Assembly (NCBI RefSeq): GCF_030295935.1
Contig: NZ_AP027362.1
Location: 1,550,001 to 1,614,000 of the forward strand
Length of the DNA stretch: 64,000 nt
Direction of reading: 5' to 3'
DNA from: Thalassotalea piscium
GTDB lineage: Bacteria > Pseudomonadota > Gammaproteobacteria > Enterobacterales > Alteromonadaceae
Shown: positions 19,542 to 29,170 of the stretch, one piece after another
How positions within the stretch are numbered: the stretch's first letter is position 1
Layout: each line of letters opens with the position of its first letter
The notes under the pieces: generated by a model
The model's database searches: none
Seen by the model: the letters and a program-made list of their open reading frames with translations, nothing else
What the model was told of the DNA's origin: nothing
Translations under genes and position numbers: made by a program

Positions 19542-21047
19542 ATGACAACCGAAATAAAGGTTCCCGTATTACCTGAATCAGTGGCCGATGCAACCGTAGC
19601 TACTTGGCATGTACAAGTAGGCGATAGCGTTACACGTGATCAAATATTAGTTGATATTGAAACTGATAAAGTAGTGTTAGAAGTACCAGCAACGTCTGAC
19701 GGTGTTATTACTGAAATAACACAACAAGAAGGTGCTACCGTTTTAGGTGACCAAGTGATTGCAATTTTATCTGCGGGTGAAGCATCTGAAGGTAAAGCTA
19801 CTGCAGATGCTAAAACTGAAGATAGCAAAGCCGATGAAAAGCCTGCAGAAAGTGCATCTAAATCAGCTCCTGCTGATATATTAGTGCCTGTATTACCAGA
19901 ATCTGTAGCTGATGCGACAATTGCCACATGGCATGTTGCTGAAGGCGACTCTGTATCTAGAGATCAGGTGCTGGTAGAAATTGAAACAGACAAAGTTGTA
20001 CTTGAAGTGCCAGCAACTGCTGATGGAGTAATGGGTAAAATTATTCACGCTGAAGGCGACACAGTGCTAGGTCAACAAAAAATTGGTGAAATGTCTGCGG
20101 GTTCAAGCTCAGCAGCAGAAGGACCAGCTGCAGCGCCTGAAGAAGCAATTAGCGCTGACGAACTAGCGAGTCCTTCAGTACGTCGTTTGATGACAGAAAA
20201 GGGATTATCAGCTTCTGATGTTAAAGGCTCTGGTAAAGGTGGACGTATTACTAAAGAAGACGTACAAGCCGCAGTTAATAAACCTGCAGCAGCACCTAAG
20301 GCAGCAGAACCAACTCCTACTGCACAAGCGTCATCTGCTCTAGGTGAGCGTACTCAGAAACGTGTTCCAATGACACGTTTACGTAAAACTATTGCGACAC
20401 GTTTATTAGAAGCTAAAAACTCAACAGCAATGTTAACTACTTTTAATGAAGTTAACATGAAGCCGATTATGGATTTACGTGCTCAATACAAAGATTTATT
20501 TGAGAAAACCCATGATACGCGTTTAGGTTTTATGTCGTTCTACGTGAAAGCAGTTACCGAAGCATTAAAACGCTTCCCTGGTGTTAACGCTTCAATTGAT
20601 GGCGACGATATTGTTTATCATAACTTTTTTGATATCTCTATAGCCGTATCAACACCTAGAGGTTTAGTTACGCCTGTATTACGTGATGCTGATCAACTTG
20701 GTATGGCGGGGATAGAAAATGGTATTCGCGACCTAGCGATCAAAGGTCGTGACGGCAAACTTGCGATGGCAGATATGCAAGGTGGCAACTTTACTATTAC
20801 TAATGGCGGTGTATTTGGTTCATTACTTTCAACACCAATTTTAAATCTACCACAAGCAGCTATTTTGGGAATGCATAAAATCCAAGATAGACCAATGGCG
20901 GTTGATGGAAAAGTTGAAATATTACCAATGATGTATCTTGCACTTTCTTATGATCATCGTTTAATCGATGGTAAAGAATCTGTTGGTTTCCTAGTAACTA
21001 TTAAAGAATTACTAGAAGATCCAACACGTTTATTGCTTGATGTTTAA
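19542..21047 (+). CDS. sucB: 2-oxoglutarate dehydrogenase E2, with two lipoyl domains
   Basis: This is the dihydrolipoyl succinyltransferase core of the complex. Two nearly identical lipoyl domains are present: about 3-77, with lipoyl Lys43 in ETDKVV, and about 112-185, with Lys151 in ETDKVV. An Ala/Pro/Glu linker joins them. The peripheral subunit-binding domain ([13 protein letters not shown]...[11 protein letters not shown]) is at about 210-245. The catalytic domain ends with the HxxxDG motif in [12 protein letters not shown]. coli SucB has one lipoyl domain, so the protein is longer here (501 aa). Confidence 0.96.
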   Translation: MTTEIKVPVLPESVADATVATWHVQVGDSVTRDQILVDIETDKVVLEVPATSDGVITEITQQEGATVLGDQVIAILSAGEASEGKATADAKTEDSKADEKPAESASKSAPADILVPVLPESVADATIATWHVAEGDSVSRDQVLVEIETDKVVLEVPATADGVMGKIIHAEGDTVLGQQKIGEMSAGSSSAAEGPAAAPEEAISADELASPSVRRLMTEKGLSASDVKGSGKGGRITKEDVQAAVNKPAAAPKAAEPTPTAQASSALGERTQKRVPMTRLRKTIATRLLEAKNSTAMLTTFNEVNMKPIMDLRAQYKDLFEKTHDTRLGFMSFYVKAVTEALKRFPGVNASIDGDDIVYHNFFDISIAVSTPRGLVTPVLRDADQLGMAGIENGIRDLAIKGRDGKLAMADMQGGNFTITNGGVFGSLLSTPILNLPQAAILGMHKIQDRPMAVDGKVEILPMMYLALSYDHRLIDGKESVGFLVTIKELLEDPTRLLLDV

Positions 21048-21213
21048 TCGCTTAAACAGATCGTGAAATAAATATTATGTTTTAGGCTATAGTATTAGCT
21101 CTATCGGCTACCGTCTTTAGAGCTTTTATACTATAATCAGACGACTTTTTTCGATGGTAACAATTTGTAAAACTTGTTGCCATTATCATCTACAGATAAA
21201 TGGAAAAAACACC

Positions 21214-22380
21214 ATGAATTTGCATGAGTATCAAGCGAAACAATTATTCGCTGAATATGGTTTACCAGTTTCTGAAGGTTTCGCTTGCGATACCGCTCAG
21301 GAAGCAGCAGAGGCGGCTGATAAAATCGGCGGCAATATGTGGGTTGTTAAAACTCAAGTACACGCGGGTGGCCGTGGTAAAGCTGGCGGTGTTAAGCTAG
21401 TTAAAACCAAGCAAGAAATCAAAGATTTCGCCCAAAACTGGTTAGGTAAAAACTTAGTTACTTACCAAACTGACGAAAAAGGTCAGCCAGTTGCTAAAAT
21501 TTTAGTAGAAAGCTGTACAGATATTGCTAACGAATTATACCTAGGAGCGGTTGTTGATCGCGCTAGCCGTAAAGTAGTATTCATGGCGTCTACTGAAGGC
21601 GGTGTTGATATTGAAAAGATTGCTGAAGAAACTCCAGAGTTAATTCACCAAGCTGAGATTGACCCGCTAGTTGGCGCGCAACCTTACCAAGCACGCGAAT
21701 TAGGCTTTAAATTAGGCCTTAATCCAACGCAAATGAAACAATTTGTTAAGATCTTTTTAGGACTTGCGCAAATGTTTGAAGATTTTGATTTCGCTTTATT
21801 AGAAATCAATCCGTTAGTTATTACTGACGAAGGTAATCTTCATTGCTTAGATGGTAAAATTGGTATTGATGGTAATGCTTTATACCGTCAACCTAAAATG
21901 CGCGCATTCCACGATCCATCTCAAGAAGATGAGCGTGAAGCACATGCAGCAAGATACGAATTAAACTATGTTGCATTAGACGGTAACGTAGGTTGTATGG
22001 TTAACGGTGCAGGCCTTGCAATGGGTACTATGGATATCGTTAATTTACACGGCGGTAAGCCAGCTAACTTCCTAGATGTTGGCGGCGGCGCGACTAAAGA
22101 ACGTGTTTCTGAAGCATTCAAAATCATCCTTTCTGACGACAACGTTAAAGCTGTTTTAGTTAACATCTTTGGTGGTATCGTACGTTGTGACATGATTGCT
22201 GAAGGTATTATTGGCGCAGTTAAAGAAGTAGGCGTTAAAGTACCTGTTGTTGTACGTTTAGAAGGTACTAATGCTGAATTAGGTCGTGAAGTTCTTAAAA
22301 ATTCTGGCTTAGACATCATTGCTGCTGAGTCATTAACTGATGCAGCAACTAAAGTTGTAGCAGCTGCGGAGGGCAAATAA
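21214..22380 (+). CDS. sucC: Succinate-CoA ligase (ADP-forming) beta subunit
   Basis: SucC carries the nucleotide-binding ATP-grasp domain of succinyl-CoA synthetase. The start [18 protein letters not shown] is the family N-terminus, so the ATG at 21214 is used rather than the one at 21154. [16 protein letters not shown] (nucleotide binding) and the C-terminal [17 protein letters not shown] block are present. The length is 388 aa. The last base of its stop is the first base of sucD (ATAATG arrangement), giving coupled translation. Confidence 0.97.
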   Translation: MNLHEYQAKQLFAEYGLPVSEGFACDTAQEAAEAADKIGGNMWVVKTQVHAGGRGKAGGVKLVKTKQEIKDFAQNWLGKNLVTYQTDEKGQPVAKILVESCTDIANELYLGAVVDRASRKVVFMASTEGGVDIEKIAEETPELIHQAEIDPLVGAQPYQARELGFKLGLNPTQMKQFVKIFLGLAQMFEDFDFALLEINPLVITDEGNLHCLDGKIGIDGNALYRQPKMRAFHDPSQEDEREAHAARYELNYVALDGNVGCMVNGAGLAMGTMDIVNLHGGKPANFLDVGGGATKERVSEAFKIILSDDNVKAVLVNIFGGIVRCDMIAEGIIGAVKEVGVKVPVVVRLEGTNAELGREVLKNSGLDIIAAESLTDAATKVVAAAEGK

Positions 22381-23252
22381 TGTCTGTATTAATTAACAAA
22401 GATACTAAAGTAATCTGTCAAGGTTTTACTGGTGGTCAAGGTACATTCCATTCAGAACAAGCACTTGAATACGGTACACAAATGGTTGGTGGTGTATCAC
22501 CAGGCAAAGGTGGACAAACACACCTCGGTTTACCAGTATTTAACACAGTACGTGATGCTGTAGAAGCAACTGGCGCAACAGCAACAGTTATCTATGTGCC
22601 AGCCCCGTTTTGTAAAGATGCAATTTTAGAAGCTATTGATGCAGGCATCGAGCTTATCGTTACAATCACTGAAGGTATTCCAACTTTAGATATGGTTGAC
22701 GTTAAAGCGAAGCTTGATCAATCAGGCGTTCGTATGATCGGTCCTAACTGCCCGGGTGTTATTACTCCTGGCGAAACTAAGATTGGTATCATGCCTGGTC
22801 ACATCCACAAACCTGGTAAAGTAGGTATTGTTTCACGTTCTGGTACGCTTACGTACGAAGCCGTTAAGCAAACTACTGATGCTGGTTTTGGCCAATCTAC
22901 TTGTGTAGGTATTGGTGGTGACCCAATTCCTGGTACTAACTTCATCGACGTATTGGAAATGTTCCAAAACGATCCTCAAACTGAAGCAATCGTTATGATT
23001 GGTGAAATCGGTGGAACAGCTGAAGAAGAAGCGGCTGAATACATCAAAGCTAACGTTACTAAGCCTGTTGTTTCTTACATTGCTGGTGTTACTGCACCGG
23101 AAGGTAAGCGTATGGGTCACGCTGGCGCGATTATCGCTGGTGGTAAAGGTACAGCTGATGAGAAATTTGCGGCTCTTGAAGCAGCAGGAGTTAAGACAGT
23201 TCGTTCTTTAGCGGAAATTGGTTCTGCGCTTAAAGAGAAAACAGGTTGGTAA
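22380..23252 (+). CDS. sucD: Succinate-CoA ligase (ADP-forming) alpha subunit
   Basis: SucD binds CoA and carries the phosphohistidine. The CoA-binding fold starts [17 protein letters not shown]. The catalytic His is in [10 protein letters not shown] near residue 245. [13 protein letters not shown] and [11 protein letters not shown] are family blocks. The length of 290 aa is normal. It is the last gene of the sdhCDAB-sucABCD block and a terminator follows. Confidence 0.98.
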   Translation: MSVLINKDTKVICQGFTGGQGTFHSEQALEYGTQMVGGVSPGKGGQTHLGLPVFNTVRDAVEATGATATVIYVPAPFCKDAILEAIDAGIELIVTITEGIPTLDMVDVKAKLDQSGVRMIGPNCPGVITPGETKIGIMPGHIHKPGKVGIVSRSGTLTYEAVKQTTDAGFGQSTCVGIGGDPIPGTNFIDVLEMFQNDPQTEAIVMIGEIGGTAEEEAAEYIKANVTKPVVSYIAGVTAPEGKRMGHAGAIIAGGKGTADEKFAALEAAGVKTVRSLAEIGSALKEKTGW

Positions 23253-23282
23253 GCGAGTAGCTTACAGCTTGTTATTCTTTTG

Positions 23283-23308
23283 AAAACCCGCTAACTAGCG
23301 GGTTTTTT
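23283..23308 (+). terminator. Rho-independent terminator after sucD
   Basis: The hairpin aaacccgctaactagcgggttt is followed by TTTTTT, 30 bp after the sucD stop. It ends 2 bp from the stop of the convergent gene and may serve both strands. Confidence 0.9.
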
Positions 23309-23309
23309 G

Positions 23310-24035
23310 TTAATTTTGATCCAAAATTATTTGAGTTGTAATTTTTGTGAATTGATTTAAATGCGTGATTACTTTCTTTTTAGTCAGTTCTAAATTAGGT
23401 TCAATTTTGTTTCTTTTATGGTTTAACTCATTTCTTAAGCTTGAATATATTGTCTCCATTCTTCCATTAAAAGGGCTTTTTATTAGTTTTATTTTGGGGT
23501 TGAATTGTTTTATATGGTGTTCAACTAAGCGCTGTTCGTTTCCTAAACATTGTTGTAATACGTTATATAATAGTATGAATTTAGTTATTGGCTCTTCTTC
23601 CGATAATGCGACAGCTAATTGCGTGTTAATCACTATGTTTTCAGGCTTAATATCGGTATTAAATACATTATTAATGTCATTGCAATCAATTCGATTAAAT
23701 TGCCCTTCTAAATTCATATTAATTTGGAAGGATTTATGTACTTTAAAAAGGCCTGCATTTTCCTCTGTTTTATACGGAAGAGAGCTTCCACATATCTTAA
23801 ATTCTTTTGTCGGTATATTATGGATTATTGTCAACTGAGCAATATGGTTTTGAACTAATTTATTTATATGGGAATGATCATCTTCAGCATATATATTTTC
23901 AACATCAAGATGTATATTTAAAATACCGTTAGTACAATTTAAATGAACTTTTTTTATTTCTGTATGCTCGATAACTATCGCTTTTTGAAAAGATAAACTT
24001 TCATTTGTAAAACATGAGTAGTTTATTTGCCCCAT
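23310..24035 (-). CDS. Hypothetical protein with a C-terminal HEPN-like motif
   Basis: I recognise no named family for the N-terminal about 140 residues, which are beta-rich and polar. The C-terminal about 90 residues look like an Apea-type HEPN domain: a helical start (TKFILLYNVLQQCLGNEQRL) and an Rx4H motif with RN start, RNELNH at residues 201-206, preceded by IYSSL. HEPN domains are often RNases in toxins and defence systems. A clear Shine-Dalgarno (AAAAGGA, 8 bp spacing) precedes the ATG. It stands alone, convergent with sucD, with its upstream side facing the tandem structured repeats. The HEPN assignment is inference from the motif. Confidence 0.65.
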   Translation of the reverse strand: MGQINYSCFTNESLSFQKAIVIEHTEIKKVHLNCTNGILNIHLDVENIYAEDDHSHINKLVQNHIAQLTIIHNIPTKEFKICGSSLPYKTEENAGLFKVHKSFQINMNLEGQFNRIDCNDINNVFNTDIKPENIVINTQLAVALSEEEPITKFILLYNVLQQCLGNEQRLVEHHIKQFNPKIKLIKSPFNGRMETIYSSLRNELNHKRNKIEPNLELTKKKVITHLNQFTKITTQIILDQN

Positions 24036-24133
24036 TCATTTAGTCCTTTTAGAAATAATTATTTAATCGTTTATTGTAGTTGAATAGGAAAAGATTAAAT
24101 ACTTTATGGTTTAGTTTTCTTTTCTCGTTATAT

Positions 24134-24775
24134 TGTCGCTGTGGCGACTACACCCAAAGGGAGGCTGCCTCCGGCCTCCCTTTGGAAACCCTCGGAGCTG
24201 CTGAAAAATGTTGTTCTTCATAAATAAATCAATAATCGAGCTAACGTTCAGAAAGCACATCCATGTGCTACTTCACTTTGCTGGCGTCCTGCCAGCAATA
24301 GCTGATATTGATTATTCATTCAGACATTTTTCCAAGCAGAGTTTTATGCTCCGTTCTAGCTTTTTTTTAATTGGTTGTTTAGCTCTTTGTTGTAGGTTTT
24401 AAGTAGAAAAATATTAACAATAGAAGTGAGCAGAGCGGGTTTAACCAATTCCCATCTCCAGCGTTGAAGTTTAAATTTTTAATAGTCGTTAACCGATGAC
24501 AGCCATGGATGGCCGGAACTGACGCTGCGCAGGGACGAGCATTCGTCAGGTATCGGTTTACGGCAAAAATTTAAACTTCAGTTTTCGCTGAGCAGGGCGT
24601 CGGAGGGGTTCCAAGGGGAGGCACGGCGGTACGTCGCCCCTTGGGTGCTGCGGTCACGACCGCAATGGACTATAAAGAATAACCAGACTTAAAAAGGATT
24701 TCACCTACTAACGTTAAAAGGGCATATAGTTTGGGGTTAAATTCTTTATGGTTTAGTTTCTTTCTCTGATTATAT
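24134..24775. repeat. Long structured tandem repeat, unit 1 (642 bp)
   Basis: This is the first of three head-to-tail units, each starting tgtcgctgtggcgac. Its hairpins in order are a 12-bp perfect stem ccaaagggaggc/gcctccctttgg (24154-24185), gcacat/atgtgc (24255-24268), gctggc/gccagc (24280-24296), a larger fold bounded by aaccgat/atcggtt, ccaagggg/ccccttgg (24611-24644) and tgcggtc/gaccgca (24649-24664). It is GC-richer than its flanks. No ORF with coding character or a Shine-Dalgarno was found, so it is a structured RNA or DNA element of unknown type. Confidence 0.8.
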
Positions 24776-25435
24776 TGTCGCTGTGGCGACGGCACCCAAA
24801 AGTAAGAGCGGAGGCTGACTCCGATCTTACTTATCTCCCTCTGGACTCCCTAGGCGCTGCTAACAAACGTGATCTTCCATTCAAACCAATAGTTCGACGT
24901 ACCGACAAAGATCGCACATCCATGTGCGGCTTTGCCTTTGTCATCATCCTTGATGATAATACGTGACTATTTGGTTTTTATTTCAGCGTTTGTTCAAGCA
25001 GAGTTTTTGATCTGTTCTAGCTTTTTTTTAATTGGTGGTTTAGCTCTTTGTTGTAGGTTTTAAGTTGAAAAATATTAACAATAGAAGTGAGCAGAGCGGA
25101 TTTAACCAATTCCTATCTCCAGCATTGAAGTTTGAATTTTTAATAGTCGTTAACCGATGACAGCCATGGATGGCTGGAACTGACGTCGCGCAGGGACGAG
25201 CATTCGTCAGGTATCGGTAACGACAAAAATTTAAACTTCAGTTTTCGCTGAGCAGGGCGTCGGAGGGGTTCCAAGGGGAGGCACGGCGGTACGTCGCCCC
25301 TTGGGTGCTGCGGTCACGACCGCAATGGACTATAAAGAATAACCAGACTTAAAAAGGATTTCACCTACTAACGTTAAAAGGGCATATAGTTTGGGGTTAA
25401 ATTCTTTATGGTTTAATTTCTTTCTCTGATTATAT
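24776..25435. repeat. Long structured tandem repeat, unit 2 (660 bp, divergent 5' part)
   Basis: The 3' two thirds are almost identical to unit 1; the last ~110 bp look exactly alike. The 5' third is replaced by unrelated sequence that keeps the same hairpin layout: aagtaaga-g-cggag / ctccg-a-tcttactt (24800-24832), cgcacat/atgtgcg (near 24914-24929) and tcatca/tgatga (near 24941-24956). The apparent 63-codon ORF at 24775-24966 runs through these hairpins and is not credible as a gene. Confidence 0.8.
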
Positions 25436-25930
25436 TGTCGCTGTGGCGACTACACCCAAAGGGAGGCTGCCTCTGGCCTCCCTTTGGAAACCCTCGGAGC
25501 TGCTGAAAAATGTAGTTCTTCATAAATAAATCAATAATAGAGCTAATGTTCAGAAAGCACATCCATGTGCTACTTCACTTTGCTAGCGTCCTGCCAGCAA
25601 TAGCTGATATTGATTATTCATTCAGACATTTTTCCAAGCAGAATTTTATGCTCCGTTCTAGCTTATTTATATTGGTAGACTCTTCTTTGTCTTTAGTGGT
25701 GATAGTTATAGAAACGAGTAGGGCGGATTTAACCAATTCCCATCTCCAGCGTTGAAGTTTAAATTTTTAATAGTCGTTAACCGATGACAGCCATGGATGG
25801 CTGGAACTGACGCTGCGCAGGGACGAGCATTCGTCAGTTATCGGTTTACGGCAAAAATTCATCCTTCAATTTTCGCTGAGCAGGGCGTCGGAGGGGGTCC
25901 AAGGGGAGGCACGGCGGTACGTCGTGCGAC
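25436..25930. repeat. Long structured tandem repeat, unit 3 (3' truncated)
   Basis: Its 5' part matches unit 1, including the 12-bp stem (25456-25487) with one change confined to the loop. The middle spacer (about 25663-25720) is different and shorter. The unit breaks inside the ccaagggg hairpin: after cggtacgtcg the sequence becomes unrelated. It is therefore a truncated or recombined end copy. Confidence 0.75.
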
Positions 25931-26093
25931 CACTGCCGTAATATAATGTGAAAGTATAATTAGGCTGCAAAGTATTTTAATCAGATAAATACCTCCCGAC
26001 TCTGAATGTTTATTGTTGTGTAGCGAATAAGCTGTTTTTACTTAGATGATTTCAGTAAAATATTTATCCTTAATAATTTTTCAAGGGTTACCG

Positions 26094-26332
26094 ATGAAGC
26101 GCGTTGTTTTATATGTTTCAGATAAATGTCCTCACTGCCGTGAAGCTAAAAAATATTTAGACGATAATGGTATTCAATATCGATTAACTAATGCAAAAAT
26201 GCAAAAATGCAAAGAGGTAGAAAAGAGCTAGATGCGATCGGTGCCCGCTCTGTTCCGGCGCTTAAAGTTGGTAATGAAGTTATGATTGGTTGGGATCTAA
26301 AAAGATTCAAAAAATTGTATGGTGCAGGTTAG
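26094..26332 (+). pseudogene. Glutaredoxin-like gene frameshifted by an 8-bp duplication
   Basis: The first frame gives a glutaredoxin N-terminus, MKRVVLYVSDKCPHCREAKK, with a CPHC redox motif, then stops at 26231. The second frame continues the same fold: RKELDAIGARSVPALKVG, with the expected cis-Pro (SVPAL), up to a stop at 26332. The break is at a tandem repeat gcaaaaat-gcaaaaat (26193-26208). Removing one 8-bp unit restores a single ORF of 76 aa. This is therefore a disrupted small glutaredoxin, or a length-variable locus caught in the off state. Confidence 0.8.
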
Positions 26333-26403
26333 TATAATAAAGTTTAAAGAAATAAGCCGCGGGTAGCGGCTTAATAACGTTAAAACTATATGCTTAACTA
26401 TCG

Positions 26404-26844
26404 CTAGTCCTTCGCACTGTCTCCATAACAATCGTTTGTATAAAAAGCAGCATAGCCAATTGTGCTTAACACCAAAGAAAAAGCCATAATCACGAGTATT
26501 GTTTGAAAAATAATATGTGCAGAGGTGGTAATTGAATGGTGTGCTATGAAAGTGAATAAAAAGGCTATTGGCAAAAACTTTATTACTTTGGATAAGTTTT
26601 TGTTCGCAATTAATGACACTGTTTTTCCTTCATAACGTTCATTTGTATAATAAGCCGCATATGAAAGGGCACTTAAAGAAAAGTATGCTGCCATTAAAGT
26701 AAATATTATTTGAAATATAATAATACCTGAAGTTGCAACTGAGTTGATTGATAACAAAATAAATAAAATAGCTGAAGGTACGCAAACACAAGCTCTAAAT
26801 AAGTTTTCATTCTTTATTAATCTGTCATTTATAACCGTTTTCAT
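26404..26844 (-). CDS. Small integral membrane protein with internal duplication
   Basis: This is a 146-aa protein of unknown function. About four membrane segments are present (roughly 20-37, 40-62, 88-105, 108-130). The two halves are homologous: SVATSGIIIFQIIFTLMAA...AAYYTNERYEG repeats as SITTSAHIIFQTILVIMAF...AAFYTNDCYGD. AGGTGG lies just before the ATG. The protein probably arose by tandem duplication of a two-helix unit. It forms a single-gene unit. Confidence 0.75.
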   Translation of the reverse strand: MKTVINDRLIKNENLFRACVCVPSAILFILLSINSVATSGIIIFQIIFTLMAAYFSLSALSYAAYYTNERYEGKTVSLIANKNLSKVIKFLPIAFLFTFIAHHSITTSAHIIFQTILVIMAFSLVLSTIGYAAFYTNDCYGDSAKD

Positions 26845-27062
26845 TTAACCACCTATTTTTTTAGTTTTAATTATTAATGTTTAAATTGATAGTGCAGTTT
26901 GTTATTTAACCACTATTAGTACTTATATTAAACCTATAATTAAAATAATAAGTTAGATGGACACAATAAAGATGAAAAGTTATTTTATAATGCCTTATCA
27001 AAGTGGCTGTAGACCAATTTTATATGTTTATTACTCTTAATTATTTAATGAACACTTATAGC

Positions 27063-27683
27063 TTAAAAACCTCTAAAAAATATTCTCTTTATATCAAATT
27101 TGTTAAGCATTTTTTCCATTAACTCAAGATCAGATACGCGATCATTTAAAGCATCTAGCTTAAGCTCTTGCTGTATAATTTTTCTATCCTGTGCTTTATC
27201 TAAACCACCACTTGCAACAAAGTCTCTGATATTGTCAAGTTCACCTTTGTCTAACCAGACTCCACAATGAATACAGCTGTCAATTAGCACACCTGATATT
27301 GTTTTAAAGCTACGTCTAGACATCATTTTCTGACAATTCGCACAAGGCAGATAGTTTTCTGCCTTTTTAAGCGCAGGGCGCAGATATAGTGGGTTGCTGG
27401 CATTATCTCTATAAACGTCAAATTCAGAAGTTAATACAGAGAATTCGTCAGGCTCTAACCAGAGTCCTTCGCATTTATTACATTCGTCTAATTCAAAATT
27501 ACGATAATGTTTAATCTTTAATGGCACTGTGCACCGAGGGCATTGCTTGGGGTTGTCCTCTTGTGAAATTTTCATACCGGCGTTACACATAGGGCAATTA
27601 TGAACCTTTGCTTTGACAATATGCTTACAAGATAAACATTGTGAATGAACCATAGAGTTCCTTAATTCGCTTTCTTTAATCAA
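27063..27683 (-). CDS. zf-TFIIB domain zinc-ribbon protein
   Basis: Six CxxC knuckles are visible in order: CLSC, CPMC, CPRC, CNKC, CANC and CIHC. The last four form two zf-TFIIB-type units with the characteristic EC-x2-C-x-GLWLEPDE and SC-x2-CGVWLDKGELDNI pattern. A charged, probably helical tail follows (about 160-195). Proteins of this type are found across bacteria; their biochemical role is not established. No partner gene is evident. Confidence 0.8.
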   Translation of the reverse strand: MIKESELRNSMVHSQCLSCKHIVKAKVHNCPMCNAGMKISQEDNPKQCPRCTVPLKIKHYRNFELDECNKCEGLWLEPDEFSVLTSEFDVYRDNASNPLYLRPALKKAENYLPCANCQKMMSRRSFKTISGVLIDSCIHCGVWLDKGELDNIRDFVASGGLDKAQDRKIIQQELKLDALNDRVSDLELMEKMLNKFDIKRIFFRGF

Positions 27684-27916
27684 AGTTAGTTTTTAAATTA
27701 TACAAAATCATAGTGTAATAGATATGTATATTCAATCATGGGATTTGTGAAGCGAATTAAGCGGCAGCACTTGCCAGTTGTTATCAAAACACTCAAGTGG
27801 GCAACTAATGTTTAAAATAACTGTTGATATTTAAATGACAATTAATTCTTGTAAATCTAAATAAGAATCATTACTATTTGTTTGTGTGGTAATTATTAAA
27901 TTTAAAAGGAATGAAA

Positions 27917-28608
27917 ATGCACTGGCAGCAGTTATTGCTTAAAGGAAACGATTTCTTCGAGGCTCAACAATGTTATCAAGCAGAATGTTATTATAAGTCG
28001 GCCTATAGCCAACTTGAAGGTCGATGGAACAAAGATGAAAGTTACGAGTCTCTATTGATGGCATGGATATGCGCATGTCATAACTTATCAACGTTATTTG
28101 AAAAACAAGGTGATCTTGAGCATGCCATTGGTTATTTGATAAAAGCATACCAACAGGCTTATTTTACTAGTCAAAATATTAGGGCGTGTTGATCTTTCGA
28201 GTACAAATTTTGTACGAATTAAACATGATTTAATTGAGGCGTAGCGAATAAAGTGTCGTTATTCTACATAAATGAGCTAGAACGAAAAGTAAATCATGTT
28301 TAAACGTATCCGTAGGACAGCGCCTCTTTGGTTTTTCTACGGCGTTTTCACTTATTTATGGGGAACAACCCCATTACATAAGTTCAGCCTTGTATAAACA
28401 CCAAATAAATCGCTGCAAAAATGTACAGCAAAGATCAACACGCCCTAATGCAACTGACTCTTTAAGAGAATTAGCATTTAAGGCATTAAGTACAACGTTA
28501 AGTCCTATAATTAACTTTTCTACGACTCACCCAACTTGTGAACATTGCATAAAACAGTTGAAATGGTTACAGAAAACCCTTGAAGTTAATACTAAAACGT
28601 CACATTGA
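27917..28608 (+). pseudogene. TPR-like (DUF2753-like) gene split by a MITE
   Basis: The 5' half (27917-28180) encodes a helical protein, with ICACHNLSTLFEKQGDLEHAIGYL in the middle. The 3' half (28446-28608) encodes the rest, ending HCIKQLKWLQKTLEVN. They are separated by a 264-bp MITE with a TA duplication. Deleting the MITE and one TA joins Ile to Asn in frame (aat-att-aat-gca) and gives about 141 aa. The pattern resembles small TPR-like proteins of Vibrio and Shewanella (DUF2753); that assignment is tentative. AAAAGGA lies 6 bp before ATG 27917. The split is clean, so the disruption is recent. Confidence 0.8.
28182..28445. mobile_element. MITE with 16-bp perfect TIRs and TA target duplication, copy 1
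   Basis: The 264-bp element has ends GGGCGTGTTGATCTTT in perfect inversion, extending imperfectly to about 31 bp. It is flanked by TA on both sides (28180-28181 and 28446-28447). It contains no ORF. Internal palindromes include aaacatgattta/taaatcatgttt and a cgtagg/ctacg pair. A TA target fits IS630/Tc1-mariner or IS427-type IS5 transposases; no matching transposase is in the window. The same element occurs at 62123-62386 and, decayed, at 56358-56515. Confidence 0.9.
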
Positions 28609-28645
28609 ACAAGTTTTTGATAAATTTTTGTGTTTAGCGTATTCG

Positions 28646-29083
28646 TTAATTGCTGTTAATTTTGCTTATACACTGTATAACCCATTGTTTCATTTGCATT
28701 TCATTTAGTCCTCCAGAAATACGATCTATTTCTTTGCCTAGGTGAAAAAATATCAATGTTGGAAGACTTCTAATGTTTGCTTCAGCTGCAACTTTTTGAG
28801 CTTGCTCGGTATTAACTTTAGCAAAAAGTATAGTGTCAGTTGCTTGTGCAACTTTATTAAAAATCGGTGCCATGTTTTGGCATGGCCCACACCAACTAGC
28901 CCAAAAGTCTACAATTAGCGGTAAATCATTACGCTCTATGAAGGGGTAAAAAGAGTCATTAGTTAAATTAATTGGTATCGGTGAATAAATTGTTTTTTTG
29001 CACTTGCCACAGCCGGCCTCTTGATGATCTCGATTGTCTGGAATTCGGTTAGTAGCAAAACAATGTGCGCAGGTGATATTCAT
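28646..29083 (-). CDS. trxC: Thioredoxin 2 (TrxC)
   Basis: TrxC is a zinc-binding thioredoxin active in oxidative stress. The N-terminal zinc domain has two cysteine pairs (CAHC at 5-8 and CGKC at 25-28), followed by a thioredoxin fold with the WCGPC active site (near 68) and the cis-Pro in RSLPTLIFF. The length of 145 aa is normal. It is a single gene, upstream of which lies the uracil-DNA glycosylase family gene on the same strand. Confidence 0.95.
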   Translation of the reverse strand: MNITCAHCFATNRIPDNRDHQEAGCGKCKKTIYSPIPINLTNDSFYPFIERNDLPLIVDFWASWCGPCQNMAPIFNKVAQATDTILFAKVNTEQAQKVAAEANIRSLPTLIFFHLGKEIDRISGGLNEMQMKQWVIQCISKINSN

Positions 29084-29170
29084 AACAATTTATTCCTTGA
29101 AGTGTTGAAAAGCTTGTCTGATGATTAAAGCAATATATTAATGGGATTGTCGTGGCTAGTAAAATAAGAT

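Noticed and set aside
21966-22376. 136-codon ORF antisense to sucC
   Set aside because: It lies wholly inside the well-supported sucC and has the Ser/Thr/Pro/Ala-rich composition of a shadow.
23365-23838. 157-codon ORF antisense to the HEPN-like gene
   Set aside because: It is Phe/Leu/Ile/Ser-rich, typical of the reverse strand of a Lys/Asn-rich gene, and has no ribosome-binding site.
24134-25930. CRISPR-like or coding interpretation of the tandem units
   Set aside because: The units are ~650 bp long with no short regular repeat-spacer pattern. The ORFs in them (at 24208, 24775 and 25546) run through hairpins, lack Shine-Dalgarno sequences and are not in register between units.
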